A DNA stretch of 11,626 nucleotides from Candidatus Dormiibacterota bacterium. Its GTDB lineage: Bacteria > Chloroflexota > Dormibacteria > UBA8260 > Bog-877. Made by a program: the position numbers and the translations under genes. Shown here one piece after another: positions 1-5,982 of the stretch (its first letter is position 1; each line of letters opens with the position of its first letter). The DNA lies in the NCBI GenBank assembly GCA_003133485.1, contig PKXR01000234.1, forward strand, positions 1 to 11,626, written 5' to 3'. The notes under the pieces are model-generated. The model saw nothing but the letters and a program-made list of their open reading frames with translations. It was not told the DNA's origin and did no database searches.

Positions 1-546
1 GAGTGGATCGACGGCAACCTCGGCAGCAAGGTGACTATGAAGTACCCCTCGATCTACCTCATGGGCGAAGGGGCCCACGGCGAGGTGCTCTCGGTGGCCT
101 TCGCTGGGGACGGTCAGCATCAGGACGCTGGGGCCAAGGTCATCCATGTGGCCCCCAACACCACCAGCACCATCGTCAGCAAGTCGGTCAGCAAGGGCAC
201 TGGGCGGACTTCGTACCGAGGCCACCTGAAGGTCTATCCCAAGGCTCACAACGTGCGCTCCAGCGTTCGCTGCGACGCGCTCCTTCTCGATGAGCAGGCC
301 CGCAGCGACACCTATCCCTACATGGATGTGGAGGCTGAGGACGTCCAGATCGGCCACGAGGCGACGGTGAGCAAGGTAGGCGACGAGCAGCTGTTCTACC
401 TGCAGTCGAGAGGGATCTCGGAGCAGGAGGCCACCGCGATGATCGTCAACGGCTTCATCGAGCCCTTCGTCAAGGAGCTGCCGATGGAGTACGCCCTAGA
501 GCTCAACCGCCTGATCTCCCTCCAGATGGAGGGCAGCGTCGGGTGA
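1..546 (+). CDS. sufB: SufB, Fe-S cluster assembly scaffold subunit (C-terminal part)
   Basis: The reading frame is open from the first base of the window, so the N-terminal part lies outside it; 181 residues are visible. SufB forms the SufBC2D complex with SufD and the ATPase SufC, and it is the scaffold on which Fe-S clusters are built in the cytosol. Visible SufB hallmarks are [10 protein letters not shown] at the left edge, [33 protein letters not shown] and [17 protein letters not shown]. The Cys of VRCDALL (codon 271-273) aligns with the conserved cluster-assembly Cys of SufB (C405 in E. coli, from memory). The C-terminus [13 protein letters not shown]...GSVG is typical of the family. 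The gene ends in TGA. The frame then stays open, with no further stop, through 16 codons into sufD. Confidence 0.97.
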   Translation, partial: EWIDGNLGSKVTMKYPSIYLMGEGAHGEVLSVAFAGDGQHQDAGAKVIHVAPNTTSTIVSKSVSKGTGRTSYRGHLKVYPKAHNVRSSVRCDALLLDEQARSDTYPYMDVEAEDVQIGHEATVSKVGDEQLFYLQSRGISEQEATAMIVNGFIEPFVKELPMEYALELNRLISLQMEGSVG

Positions 547-559
547 GCTGGTCCCCGAG

Positions 560-576
560 GAGGGCCAGTCGCCCTC
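560..576 (+). promoter_or_regulatory. Small hairpin covering a Shine-Dalgarno-like sequence at the sufB-sufD junction
   Basis: GAGGGC (560-565) and GCCCTC (571-576) form a perfect 6-bp inverted repeat with a 5-nt loop. The left arm is part of GAGGAGGG (557-564), the best Shine-Dalgarno match in the gap. That match lies about 30 nt upstream of the only usable sufD start, the TTG at 595, which is too far for normal spacing. The repeat is seen in the sequence. A role in translation or mRNA processing is inference. Confidence 0.35.
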
Positions 577-594
577 GGAGTAGCTGAGCCGGTC

Positions 595-1959
595 TTGACC
601 GAGAGCGCCGCATCTTCCCGCCTGACTCGGGAGGAGGCAACCACAGTCGCCCTGGCCGGCGGGGATCCCGGCTGGCTGGCTGCCCTCCGCCAGACGGCGC
701 TGTCCGCCTACCGAGAGGCGCCGTGGCCGTCATCCACGAGAGATGAAGACTGGCGCCGCACCCCCCAGATCGACAAGCTCGACCCGGCCAACTTCGCGGA
801 GCCGCAGGCACTGGGACAGGGCGACCTGGCTCCCTATCTGCGGGAAGCTCTGGAAGGGCCACTCTCAGCGGGTGACGTCTCGGGGCTTGTGATATCCGAC
901 GAGCGGGGCAATCTGGAGCTTCCCAGCCAGGAGAATCCGGGCGCGACGGCGCCGATTGCCCAGGGCCTCGCGGCAGGACTCTCTGCCGATGGCGGGATCT
1001 GGCAGTCGGTCGCGGGCACGGTGGCCCCTCCGGGGCTGCGCAAGTTGATCTCGCTCAACACTGTTCGAACGCGGGGCGGGGCCTGCGTTCATGTCGGCCG
1101 AGGCGAGCAGCCTGCGGGGTACGTCCGGCTCCTGCATGGGGTGAGCCGGGGTAGCGCCAGCTTCCCTCGAACCCTCATCAAACTGGAGGAGGGCGCGAGC
1201 CTGACCCTCGTCGAGGAGTGGCTGTCGCCCGATGCCGATCCCTCTCTGCTGGCGCCTTTGGTTGAGGTGGAGCTGGCTCGTGGCGCTCATCTCACCCACG
1301 TGATCTTCCAGCGGTGCGGCGACCAGTCGGTTCTGCAGTCCACGGTTCGGGCCCAGGTCGGCCAGGAAGCCCGCTACGACGTGCGCTGGAACATGCTCGG
1401 CGCCGCCTGGCAGAAGTCCTATTTCGAGGTCCTGATGCTGGGTGAGGGCTCCGATACCCGACTAGTCGGCCTCTGCGTCGGCCGGCAGCGGCAGCACTAT
1501 GACGTTCAGACCCTGCAGGACCACGTGGCCCGGGGCGCGGTCAGCGACCTCCTCTACCGAGTGGCGGTCGCGGACCGGTCGCGGTCAGTCTACGCAGGTC
1601 TGATTCGGGTCGAGGAAGGGGCTCAAAAGACCAACGCCTACGTACAGAACCGCAACCTGCTGCTGAGCCCTCAGGCCAAGTCCGACAGCAACCCCACGCT
1701 GGAGATCCTAGCCAACGACGTTCGCTGCACCCACGGTTCCACGGCCGGGCGGATCGACGACACCCAGCTCTTCTACTGCGAGAGCCGGGGCATCGAGCGG
1801 GAGCAGGCCCGGCGACTGATCGTCGAGGGGTTCTTCGCCGACGTCGTCGACTCGTTTCCAGAGGGCACCCTGCGCGAGTGCGGTCGCGGCTTGGTGCTGG
1901 AGGCGTTGGAAGAGCTCGCCACGTCGGGAGCCCTGGCCAGCTCCAGTCGATCTGCCTGA
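595..1959 (+). CDS. sufD: SufD, Fe-S cluster assembly scaffold subunit
   Basis: This 454-residue protein is the SufB paralogue that pairs with SufB in the cytosolic SufBC2D scaffold and helps bring iron to it. The N-terminal part contains STRDEDWRRT, typical of SufD/SufB helical domains. The central beta-helix region follows. The conserved C-terminal core contains EGAQKTNAYVQNRNLLLS, AKSDSNPTLEILANDVRCTHG, DDTQLFYCESRGI and ARRLIVEGFF. His380 in RCTHG aligns with the conserved assembly-site His of SufD (H360 in E. coli, from memory). TTG at 595 is chosen because it is the only start codon between the sufB stop and the conserved region; its ribosome site is weak (CGGAG, 14 nt upstream). The gene is in the same frame as sufB, separated from it by one TGA. 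The stop overlaps the ATG of the Rieske gene (TGATG). Confidence 0.95.
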   Translation: MTESAASSRLTREEATTVALAGGDPGWLAALRQTALSAYREAPWPSSTRDEDWRRTPQIDKLDPANFAEPQALGQGDLAPYLREALEGPLSAGDVSGLVISDERGNLELPSQENPGATAPIAQGLAAGLSADGGIWQSVAGTVAPPGLRKLISLNTVRTRGGACVHVGRGEQPAGYVRLLHGVSRGSASFPRTLIKLEEGASLTLVEEWLSPDADPSLLAPLVEVELARGAHLTHVIFQRCGDQSVLQSTVRAQVGQEARYDVRWNMLGAAWQKSYFEVLMLGEGSDTRLVGLCVGRQRQHYDVQTLQDHVARGAVSDLLYRVAVADRSRSVYAGLIRVEEGAQKTNAYVQNRNLLLSPQAKSDSNPTLEILANDVRCTHGSTAGRIDDTQLFYCESRGIEREQARRLIVEGFFADVVDSFPEGTLRECGRGLVLEALEELATSGALASSSRSA

Positions 1960-2288
1960 TGGTGGAATGGATCCAGATCTGCGACGCGGAGGACATCCCT
2001 CCCGGGCACGCGGCCCGCGTCGAGATCGGCGACCTGCCCGTCGCGGTGTTCCATGTCAATGGCAAGTTCTACTGTCTGGACGACACCTGCAGCCACGCGA
2101 TGGCCTCCCTCTCCGAGGGGGAACTTCACCCCAAGAGTTGCGCCATCGAGTGCCCGCTGCACGGCAGCCAATTCGACCTTGAGACCGGGGAGCCAATCGG
2201 GCTCCCGGCGGTCGAGCCCGTGAGGGTTCACCAGGTGGAGTTGCGGGGCGGCGAGCTGTGGGTGGCGCTCAGCGAGGAAGAGCTGTGA
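1959..2288 (+). CDS. Rieske [2Fe-2S] ferredoxin-like protein of the suf operon
   Basis: This is a 109-residue single-domain Rieske protein of the kind often annotated as a non-heme-iron oxygenase ferredoxin subunit. The two cluster-binding boxes are intact: C44-S-H46 within DTCSHAMASL, and C65-P-L-H68 within IECPLHGSQFDL. The ferredoxin would carry one electron per cluster. There is no transmembrane segment, so it should be cytosolic. ATG at 1959 overlaps the sufD TGA as TGATG, which implies translational coupling and favours this start over longer in-frame alternatives. From memory, a Rieske gene sits between sufD and sufC in many actinobacterial suf operons. Here sufS follows directly. A role in supplying electrons for cluster assembly is plausible but unproven. 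No oxygenase gene is nearby, so an aromatic-degradation role is unlikely. Confidence 0.92.
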   Translation: MVEWIQICDAEDIPPGHAARVEIGDLPVAVFHVNGKFYCLDDTCSHAMASLSEGELHPKSCAIECPLHGSQFDLETGEPIGLPAVEPVRVHQVELRGGELWVALSEEEL

Positions 2289-3520
2289 TGCCGGCGCCGC
2301 CGCTCGAGGCCGCCCGGATTCGCGCCGACTTCCCCATCCTCCAGGAGAAGGTCAACGGGCGCGAGCTGGTCTACCTCGATAGTGCGGCCACCTCTCAGAA
2401 GCCAGAGGCGGTGATCGATGCCGTCTCCGATTACTACCGTCACGCCAACGCCAACGTGCATCGCGGGGTCCACGTCTTGGGCGAGCGGGCGACCGAGATC
2501 TTCGAGGGGGCCCGGCTGGCGGTGGCCCGGCTAGTTGGGGCCGATCCTCGCGGCGTGGTGTTCGTGCGCAACACGACTGAAGGCATCAACCTGGTGGCCC
2601 AGGCCTTTGCCCGGGAGCGGTTCGGACCGGCGGACCGGATCGTCTGCACCGAAATGGAGCACCACTCCAATCTGGTGCCCTGGCAGCGAGTCCGTGACCA
2701 GACCGGCTGCCAGCTGGAATTTATCCCGGTGACTCCGGATGGGCGGCTCGACCCGGAAGCGACCGACCGGCTCCTGAGGGCTCCGACCCGCCTGCTCGCG
2801 GTCTCTCACGTGAGCAACGTGCTGGGGACCATCAATCCGGTCGGCGAGCTGATCCGTCGTGCCCACTCGGAGGGGATCACGGTGCTGGTGGATGGGGCCC
2901 AGGCGGTGCCGCACATGCCGGTTGACATCAGCCTTCTGGACGCCGACTTCTACGCCTTCTCTGCACACAAGATGTGTGGGCCGACCGGGATCGGCCTCAT
3001 CTACGGTCGCCCGGAGCTGCTGGAGGAGATGCCGCCCTTCCTCACCGGCGGGTCAATGATCTCGGTCGTGACTCTCGAGGAGACCACCTGGGACGAGATC
3101 CCCCACAAGTTCGAGGCCGGCACTCCCGACATTGCGGGCGCCGCCGGGTTGCAGGCGGCGGTCGCATACCTGGAGCAGTTGGGCATGCCGGCCATCTTCC
3201 GCCACGGAGCCGAGCTCACCGAGTACGCCGACGAAATGCTCTCGGAGGTCCCCGGCCTAACCCGCTACGGCCCCAGGGGACCAAACCAGCTGGGGATCGT
3301 CTCCTTCAACCTCGATGGAGTCCATCCCCACGACGTGGGCACCATCGTGGATCGCTGCGGAGTTGCCATTCGAGCAGGGCATCACTGCTGCCAGCCGCTG
3401 ATGCGCCGCCTCCAGGTAGCGGCCACCGCCCGCGCCAGTTTCTACCTCTACAACACGCGCGCTGACGTCGATGCACTGGTGGCCGCGCTGGGAGAGGTCA
3501 ACCGCATCTTCGGCAACTGA
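2288..3520 (+). CDS. sufS: SufS, cysteine desulfurase (class V aminotransferase fold, group II)
   Basis: This 410-residue PLP enzyme removes sulfur from L-cysteine, giving alanine and an enzyme persulfide that feeds the Suf scaffold. Visible features are YLDSAATSQKP near the N-terminus, ANVHRGVH, FVRNTTEGIN, EMEHHSNLVPW, VDGAQAVPH (PLP-binding Asp and Gln) and FSAHKMCGPTGIG, with the Schiff-base Lys at K228. The catalytic Cys is C367 in RAGHHCCQPL, followed directly by a second Cys. The short active-site loop marks the SufS rather than the IscS/NifS group. ATG at 2288 overlaps the Rieske stop (TGATG) and has GAGGAAG a few bases upstream. The length matches the family. The gene ends 7 bp from the stop of the opposing CysO-like gene. 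The usual partner sufU lies about 2 kb downstream, beyond an inverted gene pair. Confidence 0.97.
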   Translation: MPAPPLEAARIRADFPILQEKVNGRELVYLDSAATSQKPEAVIDAVSDYYRHANANVHRGVHVLGERATEIFEGARLAVARLVGADPRGVVFVRNTTEGINLVAQAFARERFGPADRIVCTEMEHHSNLVPWQRVRDQTGCQLEFIPVTPDGRLDPEATDRLLRAPTRLLAVSHVSNVLGTINPVGELIRRAHSEGITVLVDGAQAVPHMPVDISLLDADFYAFSAHKMCGPTGIGLIYGRPELLEEMPPFLTGGSMISVVTLEETTWDEIPHKFEAGTPDIAGAAGLQAAVAYLEQLGMPAIFRHGAELTEYADEMLSEVPGLTRYGPRGPNQLGIVSFNLDGVHPHDVGTIVDRCGVAIRAGHHCCQPLMRRLQVAATARASFYLYNTRADVDALVAALGEVNRIFGN

Positions 3521-3527
3521 GCGAGTC

Positions 3528-3809
3528 TTAGCAATCGCCGCTCACCGACTGCAAGATGGTGACGCGGTCGCCTTCGGCCACGGGCGTCGCTAGCTCCGCT
3601 TCGCCGCGCACCATCTCCTCATTGTGGAAGATATTTACATTCTTCCTGGGACGTCCATGCTCATCCGCGAGGTGAGTGCGCAGCAATGGGTGACGCGTGA
3701 TAGCCGCGTCGAGGGCGGCACCGACACTCGCCGCGGTGACCGCAAACTCCACCTCTCCCTTGGTGAAATCCCGCAATAAACCGGGGATCCACACCGTAAC
3801 GGTGGGCAT
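3528..3809 (-). CDS. CysO/MoaD/ThiS-like small sulfur-carrier protein with atypical C-terminus
   Basis: This 93-residue beta-grasp protein resembles mycobacterial CysO along its whole length: TVTVWIPGLLRDFTKG at the start, RKNVNIFHNEEMVR in the middle and ATPVAEGDRVTILQSVSG near the end. CysO/MoaD/ThiS proteins carry sulfur as a thiocarboxylate on a C-terminal Gly-Gly that is adenylated by an E1-like enzyme. Here the last residues are Ser-Gly-Asp-Cys, so the second Gly is replaced by Asp and a Cys is added. One base (GAT to GGT) separates this from Gly-Gly-Cys. ATG at 3809 overlaps the TGA of the upstream BNR gene (TGATG); a GTG at 3812 is also possible. Pairing with a BNR-repeat gene is a recurring arrangement as I remember it. 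The protein may be inactive, modified, or need C-terminal trimming; sequence alone does not decide. Confidence 0.85.
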   Translation of the reverse strand: MPTVTVWIPGLLRDFTKGEVEFAVTAASVGAALDAAITRHPLLRTHLADEHGRPRKNVNIFHNEEMVRGEAELATPVAEGDRVTILQSVSGDC

Positions 3810-4890
3810 CACTCAGCGGCGAGCGCGCGCACGCTGAGGATGCGCGGGAAGACCCCTGGCAAGCGACGCCAACTGTCTCCCGTGTCCCAGGTGGCGTAGA
3901 GGTCGTCCCAAAGTAGACGGATGACGAATCGCCGATGCCGGTGGTGAGGGCGTCGCGGAGTACCGCTGAGTAGTTGCTCACCGGCAGTCCCGTTCCGCAG
4001 GCTTCCCAACTGTCACCGTAGTTCCCCGATCGATACGCGCAAAGCTGACCGCCCACCGGGATCCGCACCTCGTCACTGATCAGCGGCATCACAAACAGCG
4101 TCGATGGAGAGCGGTCGAGAGCCACCATCCCGAAGCCGAAGCGCGACGGCAGGCCGGTCTCGATCCGCTCCCAGCTGTCGCCGGCATCGAAGGAGCGGTA
4201 GACGCCGGTGTGGTTCTGCTGGTAGAGGTGGTCGGGATCGGTGGGGTCGAGCACCAGCCGATGCACGCAGCGGTTGAGCTCCGAGTACTTGGGCTCCTCG
4301 GCCTCGACGGCCGCAGAAACGCCCTGGTTCTTGATCTGCCAGGTGGCTCCGTCATCGTCACTGCGGAGGGTCCCGACCGAGGAGATCCCCACTGTGACTC
4401 GGCCTGGGCGGCGACTGTCCGTGAGCACGGTGTGGAGGCAGAGGCCGCCGAAGCCCGGAAGCCAACCGGCCCGAGTCGGATGGTCTGTAACTGACGTGTA
4501 CTCAATCCATTTAAGGGCCCGGTCGTCCCAGCGGAAGAGCCCAGCCTGGGCGACGCCAGCCACCAGATCCTCAGATCCTGCCAGTCGATGCAGGGTCCAG
4601 ATCCGCTCCACGGTCGGTTGGTCGTCCCCGCTGGCGAAGCCAGGCCCAGTGCCAAGTGGCTCCTAGGATTCCCCCCGGTCGAAGCTGCGCCTCACGTGGG
4701 GGCCGTATACATAGCTGCCCAGCCCAGCGTGAAGTTCGAGCCGGCCGTCGCGCAGCTCCATGAGGATGGTCGTGGACTCCCAACCCGAAAGGTAGGGCCC
4801 CCGCAGGTCCCAGTCGGCCGTCGCGGGGTCGGGCCTAAGCTGCTCCAGGATGAACAGACCCTTGGCGGTGCCGACGGCGACAGTCCTCAT
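3809..4890 (-). pseudogene. BNR/Asp-box repeat (beta-propeller) protein, interrupted by an amber codon and a frameshift
   Basis: The remnant would encode about 360 residues, the usual length for these sialidase-like propeller proteins. It starts at ATG 4890 with GGAGGG 6 nt upstream and begins MRTVAVGTAKGLFIL. Five Asp-box-like motifs are visible in order: RSFDRGES-stop, RSDDDGATW, RSFDAGDSW, RSGNYGDSW and ATWDTGDSW. The first lesion is TAG at 4663-4665, exactly where the first motif needs Trp; TGG to TAG explains it, and the same frame continues from there with EPLGTGPGF. The second lesion is a frameshift near 3899-3910: the frame reading SSVYFGTT must change to the one reading DLYATWDTGDSWRRLPG, probably with a few bases lost. 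The last frame ends in TGA overlapping the CysO-like start. No sialidase catalytic set was identified, so no enzyme activity is claimed. Assembly errors remain a possible cause. Confidence 0.85.
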
Positions 4891-5061
4891 CAGAATCCCT
4901 CCGTGATCCTTGCGACGCTGCGCAGCTTACCTAGCTCCGCCTGGCCGGGAATTGGGGTTCTGGCCCCCAGGCGATAAATCCCTGGGTCGCAATGCTTGGC
5001 GCGCTCGGATCCGCAGCCTACTCGAGATCAGACTGGAGGCTTAGATTCGTCCTGCGAGCTG

Positions 5062-5080
5062 GGCCATCCCGACGATGGCC
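5062..5080. repeat. Inverted repeat, 7-bp arms, 5-nt loop
   Basis: GGCCATC (5062-5068) and GATGGCC (5074-5080) are perfectly complementary around CCGAC. The repeat lies in noncoding DNA 13 bp from a second hairpin. It could be an operator or an RNA hairpin. No T-run follows on either strand, so a classical terminator is unlikely. Confidence 0.5.
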
Positions 5081-5093
5081 GCGACCATGATCA

Positions 5094-5117
5094 CGGGGGA
5101 GAGCGCCACCTCCCCCG
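5094..5117. repeat. Inverted repeat, 8-bp arms, 8-nt loop
   Basis: CGGGGGAG (5094-5101) and CTCCCCCG (5110-5117) form a perfect GC-rich 8-bp stem with loop AGCGCCAC. There is no T-run next to it. It could act as a T-less terminator of the kind proposed in GC-rich bacteria, or as part of a structured RNA with the preceding hairpin. Confidence 0.5.
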
Positions 5118-5274
5118 CACGGATCGGCCTCATCCACCGGCTGGGAAGTGTGTTGTCGCGCTCCCGCCACCGGGCCGCCTAGACTACTGGATGACAGCGC
5201 CGTCCGGCCGTCCCGACGGGATCGCAAGGAAGTCCCTGTCGCGGCGGTACCCCGAGAAAAAGGAGGGAATGCCC

Positions 5275-5325
5275 ATGCTCGAAGGTAGTACTAAACGGAC
5301 TCTCACCATCTTGGGGACCGATTGA
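5275..5325 (+). CDS. Possible leader peptide (16 residues) upstream of sufU
   Basis: A near-perfect ribosome site, AAGGAGGG (5260-5267), stands 7 nt before ATG 5275, which encodes MLEGSTKRTLTILGTD and a TGA. A second ATG at 5269 would add Met-Pro but lies too close to the ribosome site. This is the strongest Shine-Dalgarno sequence noticed in the noncoding part of the window, which argues for real translation. The peptide has four Thr and three Leu but no Cys, so it does not look like a cysteine-sensing attenuator. It matches no family I recognise. It is followed by a long stem and then a terminator-like hairpin before sufU, the geometry expected of a regulatory leader peptide. It could instead be the remnant of a truncated gene. 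Confidence 0.4.
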   Translation: MLEGSTKRTLTILGTD

Positions 5326-5334
5326 GGACTGTGG

Positions 5335-5399
5335 CCGGGCCCTGAACTCTCTCGACGCGCTGGTCACCCACGGATAGCTGATCCGGGTCAGAGGCCCGG
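5335..5399 (+). ncRNA. Candidate structured leader RNA element upstream of sufU
   Basis: CCGGGCCCTGA (5335-5345) can pair with TCAG-A-GGCCCGG (5388-5399) over 11 bp with a single bulged A. Inside the 42-nt loop, CGGAT (5371-5375) pairs with ATCCG (5381-5385) around AGCTG, giving a nested hairpin. The element starts 10 nt after the leader-peptide stop. It does not match a riboswitch class I can recall. GC-rich DNA makes chance stems common, so confidence is limited. Confidence 0.35.
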
Positions 5400-5449
5400 G
5401 ACCGTGGCCGTCCCGCGTCAGCAGTACTCACCTCGTAAACCCAACGACT

Positions 5450-5486
5450 GGGACCGGAGGCCGACTCCGGTCCCCGCTCGTATTTT
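5450..5486 (+). terminator. Terminator-like hairpin directly upstream of sufU
   Basis: GGGACCGGAG (5450-5459) and CTCCGGTCCC (5465-5474) form a perfect 10-bp stem with a 5-nt loop, the strongest hairpin seen in the window. A short T-rich run, TATTTT (5481-5486), follows 6 nt after the stem. This fits an imperfect intrinsic terminator on the plus strand. It lies 34 bp before the likely sufU start. It could end a short leader transcript, block read-through from sufS, or act as an attenuator. Confidence 0.55.
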
Positions 5487-5496
5487 GAGAGCGGCG

Positions 5497-5502
5497 TACG
5501 AT
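5497..5502 (+). promoter_or_regulatory. Candidate -10 box for leaderless sufU transcription
   Basis: TACGAT fits the actinobacterial TAnnnT pattern. It sits 6 nt before the GTG at 5509, the spacing expected for a transcript that begins at the start codon. There is no Shine-Dalgarno sequence at normal distance, which agrees with a leaderless start. No good -35 box is seen at 16-19 nt upstream. Confidence 0.35.
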
Positions 5503-5508
5503 GGCGAA

Positions 5509-5982
5509 GTGGCGCAAGTCAACCCTGTCGGCCTCGACGACGAACTCTTCCGGGAGATCATCCTGGATCACTACCGGCATCCCCGCCATCGCGGGCTGGT
5601 GGAGCCGGCGGACGTGGCCACCCACGGGCACAACCCGCTCTGTGGCGACGAAGTCGATCTCACCCTGCGGGTGAAGGGCGAGGAGGTCGAGGCGGTAGGG
5701 TTCGAGGGCCAGGGTTGTTCGATCTCGATGGCGGCCGCCTCGATGATGAGTGAGGAGATCCAGGGCAAGTCGCTGGCCAACACGAAGGATTTGATCAGGC
5801 GCTTCCGCGCCATGTTGCTGGACGGCCAGGATCCGACCACTGTGGGGCAGATCGGTGACCTCGAAGCGCTGGCCGGGGTGCGCCGTTACGCTGCGCGGAT
5901 CAAGTGCGCGATGTTGCCCTGGACTGCGCTGGAGGCGGGCTTGACCCAGCTGGAGGGAACTCATGGCCGAACCGATGACTGA
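5509..5982 (+). CDS. sufU: SufU, zinc-dependent sulfurtransferase / Fe-S assembly partner of SufS
   Basis: This protein of 157 residues belongs to the SufU/IscU-like family. SufU takes the persulfide sulfur from SufS and passes it to the SufBCD scaffold. The N-terminal signature ELFREIILDHYRHPRHRG is clear. The three Cys and one Asp that bind zinc in Bacillus SufU are present: C45 and D47 in NPLCGDEVDL, C70 in GFEGQGCSIS and C133 in IKCAMLPW. The SufU-type insertion between the second and third Cys is present. GTG at 5509 is preferred because family similarity begins a few residues later; a GTG at 5404 would add 35 Arg/Pro-rich residues running through a strong hairpin. The 3' end overlaps sufT by 20 bp. 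The gene is separated from sufS by an opposed gene pair and a structured leader. Confidence 0.93.
   Translation: MAQVNPVGLDDELFREIILDHYRHPRHRGLVEPADVATHGHNPLCGDEVDLTLRVKGEEVEAVGFEGQGCSISMAAASMMSEEIQGKSLANTKDLIRRFRAMLLDGQDPTTVGQIGDLEALAGVRRYAARIKCAMLPWTALEAGLTQLEGTHGRTDD

Larger units (their letters stand above)
4891..5268. other. Intergenic region between divergent BNR gene and sufU leader
   Basis: No convincing gene is visible here. On the minus strand, TAAGCT (4929-4924) is a possible -10 box for the BNR gene, without a good -35. On the plus strand, TAGACT (5180-5185) is a possible -10 box for a leader transcript; a TTGTCG lies upstream, but the 21-nt spacing is too long. Two adjacent inverted repeats (5062-5080 and 5094-5117) are listed separately. 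A longer open frame through this stretch has Arg/Pro-rich, low-complexity content and no family signature. Confidence 0.5.

Noticed and set aside
3661..3898. Continuation of the main BNR frame past the frameshift
   Set aside because: The residues after VYFGTT lose all similarity to the repeat pattern, while the neighbouring frame resumes it; this tail is out of frame and overlaps the CysO-like gene.
3809..4890. Sialidase activity for the BNR-repeat gene
   Set aside because: Asp boxes are structural and occur in many propellers; no catalytic residues of sialidases were identified, and the gene is broken.
5241..5256. Resemblance of GGCGGTACCCCG to a T-box sequence
   Set aside because: It differs from the conserved T-box core, and no specifier stem or tRNA-related gene is present downstream.
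4996..5268. Open frame leading into the small ORF at 5269
   Set aside because: Arg/Pro/Asp-rich low-complexity product with no family signature and no ribosome site; it crosses two perfect hairpins. Only the short 3' ORF has a good start.
5404..5508. N-terminal extension of SufU from GTG 5404
   Set aside because: The extra 35 residues are Arg/Pro-rich and not like SufU, and the DNA forms a strong terminator-like hairpin; the family starts near residue 9 of the shorter form.
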